Shown piece after piece: positions 53,990 to 64,000 of a stretch of 64,000 nt of DNA. The position numbers and the translations under genes are program-made. The notes below the pieces were generated by a model. It saw only the letters and a list, made by a program, of their open reading frames with translations. It was not told the DNA's origin and ran no database searches. Source of the DNA: Erinaceus europaeus (lineage: Eukaryota; Chordata; Mammalia; Eulipotyphla; Erinaceidae); contig NC_080179.1 of assembly GCF_950295315.1 (NCBI RefSeq), positions 74,574,261 to 74,638,260 on the forward strand, given 5' to 3'. Position 1 is the stretch's first letter; every line of letters starts with the position of its first letter.

Positions 53990-56519
53990 CATTTGCCTCT
54001 ACCTGCAATAGCAAGTCAGTGATGAGAGACAATAACTTGCGACATTGTAATCCGTGACTCGGGTTATAGTCTACAGCCCACACCATAAGAAGTTCAGACT
54101 GTTGCCCAAACTTAAAGGTAGTTTGCCACAGCTGTCTTTGATGAATAGCCAAACTGTTTAAGAGCAGTTTGTCCTGCTTCTATGAACACAGCTAAAGTCC
54201 AGCAGCAACCCCCCTGGGTGGAATTACAGATTAAAATCATGCAGAGTTACTATATACATGCAACAGAAAAGAAAAAAGAACACAGAAGATTAAAAAAAAA
54301 AAAAAACATCAAGCCCAGCCCCATGCCCCCTACACGCTCAACATAGAGCCAAAGAGAAGGCAAGCGATCATGGCAATAGCACCACCTGCTGGCCAGCAAT
54401 AACCAGCACAATAAGTACGTAAGCAGAGAAACAGAAAAACCAGTTAAGTATGCCACATCAGTCAGATAGAAATGAAATAGAGGAACTCCAAAAAATTACA
54501 GATACAGAGAGACTATCAGAGAGAAACTAAGGAAAGTTTATTATGAGAACTCTCCAAAATTCTAAGGATAGTATGGGAAAACATACCCAAGAGTTGAAAG
54601 AACATTTTACTATGGAATCAAAATACACAATAAAGTAACTTAGAATAGTTTGCTAAGAAACTACAAAGCTTGAAAGAACTTCAATCAGAATTCACTAAGC
54701 AGTTAGGAAGCATGAAAGAAAACCTTCAAACAGAATTGCAGGGAGTGAAAGACACTCTAAGTGCAATTCAAGACCAGGTAGAAGGCTTAGGAAGTAGACT
54801 CAAACATGCTGGAGAAGAATTTCCAATTTAGAAGATATAGTTATCTCGCTCTTTCAATTTCAAGATGACAGAGAACACAGGTTTAGAAAAAATGAAGTGA
54901 CTGTCTGTGAAACTGCAGACTCCATCCAACGGCCTAATGTAGAGTGATAGGAGTATCTGAACATGAAGACCAGGTCAAAGGACCAAAGGTAATTTTTAGG
55001 AAAATTTTAGCTGAGAATTCCCACACCTAGGCAATCTGAAGAATGTAATTATTCAAGAGGCAGATCCTACACCCAGGTACAGAAATACAAAACGAACAAC
55101 ACCAAGACACATTGTTGTAAAACTATCAACACCACTCAGTGACAAGGAAAACCTTTTGCATACCACTAAAGAAAGGAAAGAACTTACATACAAAGGCAGA
55201 GTTAGGAGGCTTTTATCAGATTTCTCTTCACAAACCCAAGAGGCAGGGAGACAGTAGAATGACATATTCAAAGTTCTAAAGGAGAGGGAATTCCAGCCAT
55301 GAATTTTGTATCCTGCAAAATTATCCTTCAAATATCAGGGAGAAATAAAGGTTTTTATCAAATACCTAAACACTAAAGGAATTTGCTACAATCAGCCTCA
55401 ACTTACAAGAATTACTGAGGAGTCCCACAAGAAAGGAGGAAGCAAAGAAATACAGGTTCTAAGTGAGGTAAATAGCAGTAGACTAGAACTAAGAACACAA
55501 TAAAAATAGGAAAGAACAAGAAAGCAAATGGGGAGGGAATTAAAGGACAAAAGCAGTTCTATCAAATACTTGTTAATCAGTATCAAGTTAAAAAAGACTT
55601 TTGTAGATATACAATGCTAGTTATTACATTTATGGTAACCACAAAACAAACCCGGAAACAGAGTATAGTAAGTAAAAAGTAAAGAACACTTCATGGAAAC
55701 CTGCTTATCACAGGTTTAAAACAATCAAGGTTTATAGAACAGTATGTTCTAGGTACAGCAAAATGGGCAATTATCAGCAGGGGTAAGATTAGGCTGGACC
55801 TGTGAATCCATAAATTAGTTACCAGATTTCGGCTACAAGTGTACAAGTCCTGGGAGTAGTGACCATGGCGGGCACCACTAGCACACAGGAAAGCAGGGAA
55901 TCAGAAGATCAGGAGTGTAGAAACAAGAGAGCTACTTCCACACAGCATGCTCTTAACTCAGTTACAATCCACCACAATCCCTTGTGGGTTTGCATGAGTT
56001 CATACTATTCTGTAGGTTGACATCATTTGTATGCTCATTACATTCACCAGCCCCAGCTCTATGCTAATTATATCCCAGAGTTCCTGCTATGTCACAACAA
56101 TAGAGATTTACAGAAAGTACAAGAAAAATCAATGAGGCATTCACTACTGAAACTCATCTACACAATTTTATTCTCACCACAGTGGGGAAGAAGTGATAGA
56201 AGAGGATAAGAGGGCTCCGAACTCCAACTCTATCTGTACCTGGAGAGACAGGAGGAAAAGGGGAGAAACATTTGGATGTAGTAATGTTGTCATGAGTGGC
56301 TTAGAAGAAAGGATTGGACCTGGAAGAATAAGGGAGCAATTATGCAAAAATGCAGACAGGTGGTTGTAGAGATGATGGCTGACCCATATCTGCAACCTTA
56401 GGTAAACTCTGGTGGCTTGCTATGGAGGGGCTGGGGATTCAGAACTCTGGTGGTGGGAACGGTGTGGAATTGTACTCTTGTTGATATGTAATTTGCAAAT
56501 CATATTAAATCACTAATAA
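53990..56519 (+). mobile_element. HAL1-like (L1 ORF1-only) element, inactive
   Basis: A 5' UTR-like start leads into ORF1-like sequence: 'gcaacccccctgggtggaattac', coiled-coil-type repeats 'ctacaaagcttgaaagaacttcaatcagaattcactaagcag' (54660-54790), an RRM-like part, and a C-terminal piece at about 55300-55370 encoding 'YPAKLSFKYQGEIKVF', the L1 ORF1 signature. Instead of ORF2, a 3' UTR follows and ends 'ctctggtggtgggaacggtg..attaaatcactaataaaag'. ORF1 without ORF2 is the definition of HAL1 elements. Stops and frameshifts are frequent. Confidence 0.65.
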
Positions 56520-56521
56520 AA

Positions 56522-56655
56522 GAAAAAGAGAGAGAGAGTGAGAAAGTGAGATATCTGCAGCATGGCTTCACCATTCGTGAAGCTTCCCTCCTGTAGGTGG
56601 GAATGTGGGCTTGAACCTATTTGTGCTCGACTATGTGCTCCATAATCCAACCCCC
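56522..56655 (-). repeat. SINE, family C, inverted
   Basis: 'gagagagagtgagaaagtgagatatctgcagcatggcttcacc', 'gtgaagcttccctcctgtaggtggg', 'gggcttgaacctatttgtgctcgactatg'; it sits at the A-rich end of the HAL1-like element. Confidence 0.7.
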
Positions 56656-57644
56656 TGTGAGATATGTTTTATCTGAATCCTTGGGTTCTGACTGTCCTGG
56701 AAGGATCTTAACAAGCACATGATCTGGCCACATGACCTGTATCTCTAGCACAGAGACCGGTGAGCCCATCATTCTTGAAGTTGCAATTGATCTGCTTGGT
56801 AGATTGGTGACTTAGCTTCGCAGGACACTCTTATCTTTGTCAGAACTGCCAACAGAAATAGTTTTTAATGTCAATGAAAAGGCCAGTTCTCTAGAATTAA
56901 TCACCCAACAAGAATGAGCTTTTTTGTAACATGTGCACTCAACCAGGTGTACCACCACCCAGCCCCAAGAATGAGCTTTTTTTTCTTTTTCTTTTCTTTT
57001 CTTTTCTTTTCTTTCTTTCTTTCTTTCTTTTTTTTTTTTTGGCAAAGTATTGTCTCACTTGTGACACACATATTTGTGAGTCCTCACAGAAGCTGACAAG
57101 ACTTGGACATCCCATTTTAGAATCCCAGAATGCTAATTTGCAAGCTTGTCAGATTTGTCACTACAGTGAGAAATGGTGTTAACATTGCTTTCAACGTCTT
57201 AATTAACACTGGCCTCCCAGAGAAATGCAATCTCTCCGGTTCATCTGATTTTTGTATTTTTGTATTTGTTTTTTCAACAAGAGGATTATTAAGATTTAAA
57301 TCATGATGATTGTTGGAGAGTGGTGTACAATTGTGGAATGCTGATTCCAAAGTAATGGGGCAGAGAGGAATTCTGGATTGATCCAGAATGCTGAGCAGGG
57401 AGTGTCAGCTTCTGTGTCCTATGCTTACAGATGACCTTTGGGCTCTGGATGAAAGAATACTCCTGGGTTGGTGAACTTGCTTTCTTGGATCCTGGGCTGA
57501 TTTGCCAGATTGGAGTCCCAGGTTCAAGGAAGCCCTCTCTTGACTCACCCATTTGCTCCTTCTTCTGGGATCCCTGCATCTTGAATGCACCCCCTGCTTA
57601 ACAGTTTTGAGGAAGGGTCCAAAAGGATCCTCATGAGTGAGTTT
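56656..57644. other. Mostly unassigned, with a 40-bp SINE scrap and CTTT tract
   Basis: A fragment of an inverted SINE head ('catgtgcactcaaccaggtgtaccaccacccagcccc', about 56931-56967) is bounded by two copies of 'caagaatgagctttttt' (56909 and 56966). A (CTTTT)n/(CTTT)n tract follows at 56982-57040. No gene is recognised; 57100-57640 looks single-copy. Confidence 0.5.
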
Positions 57645-57820
57645 TTAAAAATTCCCTTGTTTTCATTCTTTTTCTAGTTAGATTGGCAGAGAGAGAGAGT
57701 GAAAGACACCACAGCACAGCCGTTTCCTTCAATGCTGTGGAGGTCAGCCTTGAACCTGGGCCATACACAAGGCAAAGCAGTGCACTCACTATCCAAGTGA
57801 ACTATTTCACTGGCCCTGAA
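57645..57820 (-). repeat. Inverted SINE, decayed
   Basis: 'agattggcagagagagagagtgaaagacacc', 'agccttgaacctgggccatacacaagg', 'gtgaactatttcactggccc'. Confidence 0.6.
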
Positions 57821-57879
57821 AGTGTCCTTCCAGTGACCACCATTATCTATACATCAGCATTGTTTCACTTTGAATTTCT

Positions 57880-57957
57880 TTTCTTTTCTTCTTCTCTTCT
57901 CCTTCTCCTCCTTCTTTTCTTTCCTTTTTTTTCAAAGCACTGCTCTGTTCTGGCTTA

Positions 57958-58022
<65 letters not shown>

Positions 58023-58092
58023 CTTGGGGTTTCAAAGCCTCGGATATGAAAATTTCTTTGTATAACCATTATGCTATCGCCTCTGCCCTGAA
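57880..58092 (-). repeat. Inverted family-B SINE with (TG)n
   Basis: The head complement 'tttgtataaccattatgctatcgcctctgccc' ends it at the right; about 31 TG units occupy 57959-58020; a CT-rich tail lies left. Confidence 0.75.
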
Positions 58093-59559
58093 TTTCTTTT
58101 CTGTATGGGAGTATAACATTTTATTTCCAATTCCAATATCACTTTATTAAGGAAATGCTGCCTTACAGGACTGTTACTGTCATGAGGATACATTTCCGCA
58201 TTTCCCTAAGGTAGATGTCAGTACATTTCACCCTCCACAAAACTACTGTCCTCCTCCACCTATGAGTGAGATTGGTAATGGCTGTTTGTTTGTTTTAACA
58301 AAAAAAAAAAAAAAAAAAAAAAAGAGATAACAAGCTCTTTGTAGTTCTCCTGGGTTTTGAAGAGGGTTTCATGCAAATCTAGAGATTACAAATTTTGAAT
58401 AGAATACACGATTGCAAAGGGTAGTAGTGGACTGAGCAGCAAGGAATTAATACATGGAGCAGAAGGTGCTTTCAACAGTCACTGGGTTTTCTAATCTGAA
58501 ATGCTGGGCACAGCCTTGATCTAAGAAAAGACACAGTGGGATAAGAGAACACATGCTAGGGTCTGAGACAAGAAAAAGCCGCCCTGCTCTGCTGTACACT
58601 TCAAGAGATTAGAGCAAGCGCTTAAGTCTCTGTTGTCTTTTTCATCCATAGCTCAGAGCACATTACCAGTGTGGGAGGATCAATATAAGGATTACTTTTA
58701 AAAATTGTGTATTTTGGGAAATTGAAGGGTAGAGACACATAATCTAGTGACTGATGTGTAGTAGTTTGTACTCTTTAAAATGTTCCCTAGGTCGGGAGCA
58801 TCCTGATCTCCCCTTGAAAGTTTCTTATGTCTGGGATAGCCTAAATCTACCCTTGAAAGTTTCCTTGGTCTGGAGTAGTCTAAATTTCTCCTTGAAATGA
58901 CCATCTGTGTTTTGACCATCTCCCTATTCTGACCTTCTGTATGAATAAACATTTTTCCCCAGAGCTAAACCTAATAGCTTTTCTTCTTAACCCATTCTTG
59001 GGTGGGTCTGACTAGATCATAATCTAAGCTTTTTGCAATATAGTAGGCCATCCACCTAAAGAAATCTTCTGCTGCAAAGCAAGCACACACCATGAGGGCT
59101 CTATTATGGTCAACCTGTGCATATATGAAAGTTCACTGACTTTTAACTAATGAAAGTTTGCTAACTTCAACCCATATACCCTAACGTCAACTATTTAACT
59201 ACACAACCTCTAGACTCATCATGGATGTCTGTAAGTGGAAGCAGGGGGTTTGTGGGTGAGGGTCAGCTATAGGGCCTCTTTATTTAGATGGAAACCACAG
59301 GCTGCCACTCATGTGACAAGCCACTCATAATTCTGGCTTTTGGTCTGAGGCCAGCTAATTAAGAAACTATAATGGTGACAAGTAGCTCTTTTTCTGAAAG
59401 CCTCCCAGTGGGTACAGCAGCTTCTGCTCCTAGGCCACTTTTAGCCTTGTCACACTCACTGCCATAATTGTTATCACAATGTACCCCCCCCAGGGATCTT
59501 TTTTATTGTCCCCAGGTATTGTTTGTGCATATCCAATACAGCCAGTAGGTCTTTCAATG
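58093..59559. other. Unassigned; poly(A) run and 39-bp triplicate
   Basis: A 25-base A-run at 58299-58323 and a three-copy ~39-bp repeat at 58788-58902. AATAAA at about 58943 near the repeat suggests part of an LTR or MER element, unproven. No gene seen. Confidence 0.4.
58788..58902. repeat. 39-bp tandem repeat, 3 copies
   Basis: Three diverged units ending in 'cttgaaagtttc' or 'cttgaaatgacc' with a 'gtctggga' type start. Confidence 0.75.
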
Positions 59560-60120
59560 ATCAGTGTAAGGAAAAATAGCTTCAGTTTAGTCCAGGACTC
59601 CCAGCTTTGCAGTCAGCCCTAGCCTGCTGGGGCCGTGCCCTACAGCAGGTCTGACTTTGCTCCAGCCAGGGATGAAAGGGAAAAGTTGCCGGCTACTCTG
59701 GGTTCCCCACACCCACTGGCCACAAGGGACAAGGGTCAGAGCGGCTCCCCAGTGAGTCGCGGGTAGCTCTGTGTGTCAGGGGCAATGTACACGGAGAGAA
59801 TTTCAGACTTATTCAACTCTGGGAGCGGCTTCAGAAAGGTGGGCAGCCCATTTATTGAAAGAAAAGGTGGGCAGATAGACCCCTAACTCGGGGGGAAGGT
59901 TGAGGTAAGCATTAAGCCAAACACAGAGCAACACAATGCACAGTCACATTTTGACCAACAGACTGATCCCACCATACAAGGGTTGGCCACAAGCTTTATA
60001 ATGTACATTTTTTTCCAGAGGTAGATTGCAGGCACTTTAGGGCAGCAGGCAGGGGGTGGGGGGGGGAGACATCAGGACGTTTGCTGGCAGTTTTAAGGTT
60101 AACTACACACAGTCATCCAT
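59560..60120 (-). mobile_element. Putative ERV LTR, minus strand
   Basis: GC-rich relative to flanks. On the minus strand a TATAAAG-like string (ctttata on + at 59995-60001), then AATAAA (tttatt on + at 59850-59855), then a CT- and CpG-bearing U5-like part. Termini and duplications are not identified, so this is tentative. Confidence 0.4.
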
Positions 60121-60275
60121 GGCTTTTAATTAAAGAAGGAAGTGGGGGGAGGTGGCATGTGTAGACAATATAGCACTGAGGGAGATTTGTGACATAGTCT
60201 CTCTCTCTGAACAAAGGAATCCTGAAAGTGAAATTGTAAACTGAGGGCCCCAGTGCCTCAAAAAAGAAAAACTCA

Positions 60276-60555
60276 AAGGGGTTGGGTGGGTAGCGCATCT
60301 GGTTAAACACAGAGAATACTAACTCCAAGGACCTAACAATTCAGGTTCCAGTCCCCAATTCCCCATCTACAGGGGGGAAGCCTCACAAGAGGTGAAGCAG
60401 GTCTGCAGGTTCCCCCCCCCCCGCCACTCTCCCCCCTCCTTTCTCACTTTCTGTCATATCCAATAAATGGGGAAAATGGCCACTAGGAGCAATAAATATG
60501 TGGTGCCAGCACCAAGCCCAAGTAATAACCATAGAAGCAAAAAAAAAAAAAAAAG
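60276..60555 (+). repeat. SINE, family C/A-like long form
   Basis: 'ggggttgggtgggtagcgcatctggttaaacac', 'ccccatctacaggggggaagcctcacaagaggtgaagcaggtctgcagg', a C-run, CT body, then a 3' module 'aaaatggccactaggagcaataa..gtggtgccagcaccaagcccaagtaataacc' and an A-run at 60539-60554. The module resembles the long tail of the family-A copy at 14565. Confidence 0.8.
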
Positions 60556-60644
60556 ACTAAAAACAATCTGCTGATTTTGTTAAGGTTGCCTCAGTTCTAC
60601 TTGGACTGCTTTGTGGATTTACATGTAATTTTATCATAACTATA

Positions 60645-60855
60645 GGCTTTTAAAATTGTTTATTTACTATTTCTTAATTTGATAAAACAGAGAAATTGAA
60701 AAGAAAAGGGAAATAGGGAGAGACAAAGAGAGTCACGTGGAGACCTTCTTCACTGCTGGAGAAGTCTCCTGCCTGCAGGTGTGGCCGGGTACTTGAATCC
60801 AGGTCCTTACGCCTTGTAACATGTGTGATCAACCAGCGTGATTAGGCTTCTAATA
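60645..60855 (-). repeat. SINE, family C, inverted
   Basis: 'aaaacagagaaattgaaaagaaaaggg', 'cttcactgctggagaagtctcctgcctgcaggtg', 'tacttgaatccaggtccttacgcc'. Confidence 0.75.
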
Positions 60856-61239
60856 GTCCCAACGGAAAAATGGACTGAGCCGTTTGTCTCCATTCTCAAT
60901 ACTAACTGGTGGTGCCATAATATTTCCTTTAGCCACAGTGACTGGGAAAACGCAGTGTTGGCACTGAGATGAGTGGATCATTCAGCAGGACTCACCCAGT
61001 TTTATTTACTTTTATTTATTTTTGCATAGCTTGATAGCTCATTCTCTTTTTTATTGATTAATTAAACTCTTTGCTGTTTTACAGTTGTTGATTGTGAGTC
61101 AATATACCATAAGTATTGATAGACATCAATATTTTATATGTATATATGTATATCTTCTAATGATCATTATTTTTTCTTGCAATTTTGTTTCCTGATTAGA
61201 GCATCATGATTTTAAAAATGTCATTAAATTTGTTTTTTG
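60856..61239. other. Unassigned AT-rich sequence
   Basis: No gene or repeat boundary that I can support. Confidence 0.4.
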
Positions 61240-61324
61240 AATATATTTTGTTTTTAGTTTAATGAGAGATATAGAGAAATAAATACACTCAGAGAGAGAG
61301 AGGATGAGAGAGAGAAAGAAAGAA

Positions 61325-61361
<37 letters not shown>

Positions 61362-61465
61362 TCCTTCTTAGTTCTGGCTCATGGTGATAGTGGAGATTGA
61401 ACCTGGGATCTTGGAGCCTTGGACATTATAGTATTTTCGTATAACCATTATATTATCTCCCCCAT
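61240..61465 (-). repeat. SINE, family B, inverted, with (GA)n
   Basis: A GA tract at about 61289-61358, then 'tagttctggctcatggtgatagtggagattgaacctgggatcttggagcc' and the head complement 'gtataaccattatattatctccccc'. Confidence 0.8.
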
Positions 61466-62479
61466 CCAAAACTTGCTTCTTTTGAGAAGATCCAAGTTGA
61501 CTGAACAAAGTAAGGCCTATTATTAACCATTATGGATAAAAATAGCAGATCCACAATGTGATTTAAAAAATAATAATAATAATGCTAAAATTGCCTGAAA
61601 CCTCAGAGAAGAGTCACAGAGAAAAGAAGAGAGGTCATTTTAGAAAAAACAATAGACACATGTGTGTCCTTCCAGCAAAGACAAGTCAAAATGGAAACAA
61701 GTCTTGTTGGGACCATCATGGGGGAGAGACCTCTGACTTCCCATGGGGAGAAGGGGAGATTCCAGCAAGCCTTGAGCTCTCCGACCTCACATACTGCTAA
61801 CACAGGGTGGATACTAGCTGGCCATAGAAGGTAAGATCTGTTTCTTTTCCTTCTTGTTCCTTTTTTCATTTAATATGGGGTTGTTAATAAGATACTATTT
61901 CACTGATGTCCAATTTTTCTCATATTGGAGTCGGTTCATTTTTAGCTTTGCTTTACTTTTAGTCTGCACCCAAGAAATATCTGGAATTAAACATTAGATG
62001 GTTTTGGAAAATGAGCCCATTGAACTAAATGAAAGTAGCGCTGTGCTGAAAAAAAAATACGTAAATGTTCCTTCTGCATGCACATTCATTAGAGCATGGC
62101 CTCAGAATGCAGGCTTCTTAAAATCATTAACTTCTGAAATAAATATTGATGCAGCCTCTGCTGACTCTGGCCTTGTGGATTTTATGTGGTCATCAATAAC
62201 ACGGCAGTCCTGATGATTGTCAGGATTCTGTGCAAGTTTATTAACATTCATGAGAAAATAAATCCAATACTTTGTCACTGAACATTTAGTTTACTATTTT
62301 GAACTCATTGCTCCTCAAAGGGTTTTTTTGCTCCTGAATTTTTTCTGAAAGTATTACAAGTGTGGTTATTATTCAGCAGAAATTAGATCTGCATTTTTTA
62401 AAGTAAGAGCTATATTACATTATACTCTCAATGGCAAGGCTTATCATGGAATCCCTGAGGCAGCCATTTTATTTTCTTC
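61466..62479. other. Repeat-poor stretch, candidate conserved noncoding element
   Basis: No gene recognised. 62000-62215 carries 'catgcacattcattagagcatggcctcagaatgcagg', 'aaatcattaacttctgaaataaatattgatgcagcctctgctgactctgg' without repeat features; a 71-codon frame across it has no domain. Confidence 0.4.
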
Positions 62480-62655
62480 CTTTTTTTTTTCTGATACAGA
62501 GAGAGAGAGAAAGAGAGAGAGAGAGTGAGAGAGAGAGAGAGAGCCCTGCGGCACTATTCCACCACTTATGAAGCTTCCCCTCTGCAGGTGGGGACAAGGG
62601 ATTTGAACCTGGGTCCTCACACATGATTATGTATATGCTATACCTGCCAGGTCTC
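62480..62655 (-). repeat. SINE, family C, inverted, with (GA)n
   Basis: GA tract at about 62499-62542, then 'ccctgcggcactattccaccacttatgaagcttcccctctgcaggtggggac' and 'gaacctgggtcctcacaca'. Confidence 0.85.
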
Positions 62656-62784
62656 TCACATTACACATACTTGCAACCTACTGGGTTTGTAACTCCCACA
62701 AATCCCTCTGGTGGAGACCTGAAAGCCTGCATATTTCCAGGCCATAGAGTACTGTGATACAAACAGCTGGAGCCACTAGGAGAC

Positions 62785-63640
62785 TTTAAAAAAAATTTTT
62801 TTATTTATTTAAAAGAGGAGACATTAACAAAACCACAGGATAAGAGGGGAATAACTCCATACAGTTCCTACCACCAGATCTCTGTATCCCGTCCCCTCCC
62901 CTGACAGCTTTCCTATTCTCTATCCCTCTGGGACTATGGACCCAGTGTCATTGTGGGATGCAGAAGGTGGAAGGTCTGGCTTCTGTAATTGCTTCCCTGC
63001 TGAACATGGGTGTTGACAGGTGGATCCATACTCCCAGCCTGCCTCTCTCTTTCCCTAGTGGAGAAGGGCTCTGGGGAAGCAGAGCTCCAGGACACATGGG
63101 TGGGGTCGTCTGTCCAGAGAAGTCTGGTTGGCATCATGCTGGCATCTGGAACCTGGTGGATCAAAAGAGAGCTAACATACAAAGCCAAACAAACTGTTGA
63201 CTAATCATGGACCTAAAGTCTAGAATAGTGCAGATGAAGAGTTGGGGGGGTCCTCCATTTTGTAGATAGCTAGTAGGCATATTTTAGTTATATTCCAAAG
63301 GACCTGTGGCTATACTAGTTTTTTTTTTTCTCTGAGCCTGAAATCTGATATGCAGGTGGATCCAAGTTATTGTCTGGGGAGGTGATGTCATGGCTGGAAA
63401 AGGGACAGAAAGCTGGATCAGGGAAGAGAGTATCTCCCTAATATGGGAAAGCAGTATAAATATTGTTGACTGTAAACCCCATCGATTTGATTTTGTGTAG
63501 GGCCCCTATTCAGCTTAGGAGCCTGTGTGACCTCTGCATCCCTGCAGATCTGAGCTCACATTCTGTAGTCATGAGCAGGAACGTTCCAAGCTTCCCCAAG
63601 GAAGATGGGTCGATATTGGAGCAGCCAGGATACTTTTTAA
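62785..63640 (-). mobile_element. L1/HAL1-like 3'-end retroposon, antisense
   Basis: Starts at a T/A-rich tail complement, then 'aactccatacagttcctaccacca', 'ctctatccctctgggactatggaccca', 'ggtggatccatactcccagcctgcctctctctttccctag', and on to 'gtgacctctgcatccctgcagatctgagctcacattctg'. About 850 bp of the family are present; close to the copy at 48716 in sequence. Confidence 0.8.
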
Positions 63641-63699
63641 AGCTACCACTTCAAATATTTCTCCACTACCATAGAAACTATGAGAAGATAACTGCTTCT

Positions 63700-63872
63700 T
63701 AGGGTCTAGGTGTAGCTCACCCAGCAGGGCAAAAGGACACTCACATTATGAGACCTGGGCCACCACATAGAAGCTTCTGTGGGGTGGGGGTGGGGGCTTC
63801 ACAGGTGGCGGAGTGGTGCTACAGTGTCTCTTTCCCTCTCTGTTTGTCTCCCTCTGTAGAGGAAGAAAAAAT
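63700..63872 (+). repeat. SINE, family C, diverged
   Basis: 'gggtctaggtgtagctcacccagcagggcaaaaggacactcacattatgagacctgggcc', 'gcttcacaggtggcggagtggtgctacagtgtctctttccctctc'. A GGA-rich tract follows to the window end (63925-63985). Confidence 0.6.
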
Positions 63873-64000
63873 GACCCAGGGTCTAAGATGTTGTGCAGGC
63901 ACTGAACCTCATCAATAACCCTGCAGGCAGAAAGAAGAAAATGAAGAGGCAAAGAAGGAGGAGGGAGAGGAGAAGGAGGAGGAGTAACTTGCTTTCGCAA

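Overview
The window looks like intergenic, retrotransposon-dense nuclear DNA of a placental mammal. The tRNA-derived SINEs (promoter-like head, CT-rich body, CAA/AAT-rich tail) match, from memory, the SINEs of hedgehogs, so Erinaceus or a close relative is the best guess; this is inference, not a database result. I recognise no host protein-coding exon, tRNA, rRNA or snRNA gene. Every long reading frame I could assign belongs to a retroelement, a simple repeat or chance.

Layout. 0-11 kb: 3' end of an ERV LTR inside L1, an ancient L1 carrying a 34-bp minisatellite (3418-3901), many SINEs, an antisense L1 (9975-10895). 11.3-12.3 kb: a GC-rich 3' fragment of a non-LTR retrotransposon whose reverse-transcriptase tail resembles invertebrate Jockey-type elements rather than mammalian L1, L2, CR1 or BovB; it has a 9-bp target-site duplication and a short GAA tail. 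12.3-17.9 kb: SINEs and a solo LTR with 6-bp TSD (16368-16827). 18.6-21.5 kb: a 2.9-kb, 28-bp minisatellite of about 100 copies that grew inside a degenerate L1. 22.7-31.0 kb: a full-length but inactivated L1 (ORF1 and ORF2, 15-bp TSD), itself split by a 2.5-kb non-autonomous ERV on the minus strand (27325-29792) with LTRs, PBS, PPT and a repeat-bearing 269-codon ORF. 31-64 kb: 3'-truncated L1s, copies of an L1/HAL1-like 3'-end retroposon family (one with a twin-priming inversion at 48.7-50.6 kb), a second, internally deleted ERV copy nested in a SINE nested in an L1 (39.0-39.7 kb), a HAL1-like ORF1-only element (54.0-56.5 kb), several putative LTRs and long microsatellites.

How the parts relate. 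L1 supplies the trans-acting machinery (ORF1 RNA-binding protein; ORF2 endonuclease and reverse transcriptase) that the SINEs and 3'-end retroposons would depend on; most insertions whose edges I could read carry the expected duplications. Three separate tandem arrays (34, 44 and 28 bp) appear to have been born from L1 ORF2 sequence. A few repeat-poor, AT-motif-rich stretches (15.15, 37.65, 40.65, 45.34 and 62.0 kb) are the only plausible conserved noncoding elements. The most unusual item is the Jockey-like fragment, a candidate for horizontal transfer into a mammal.
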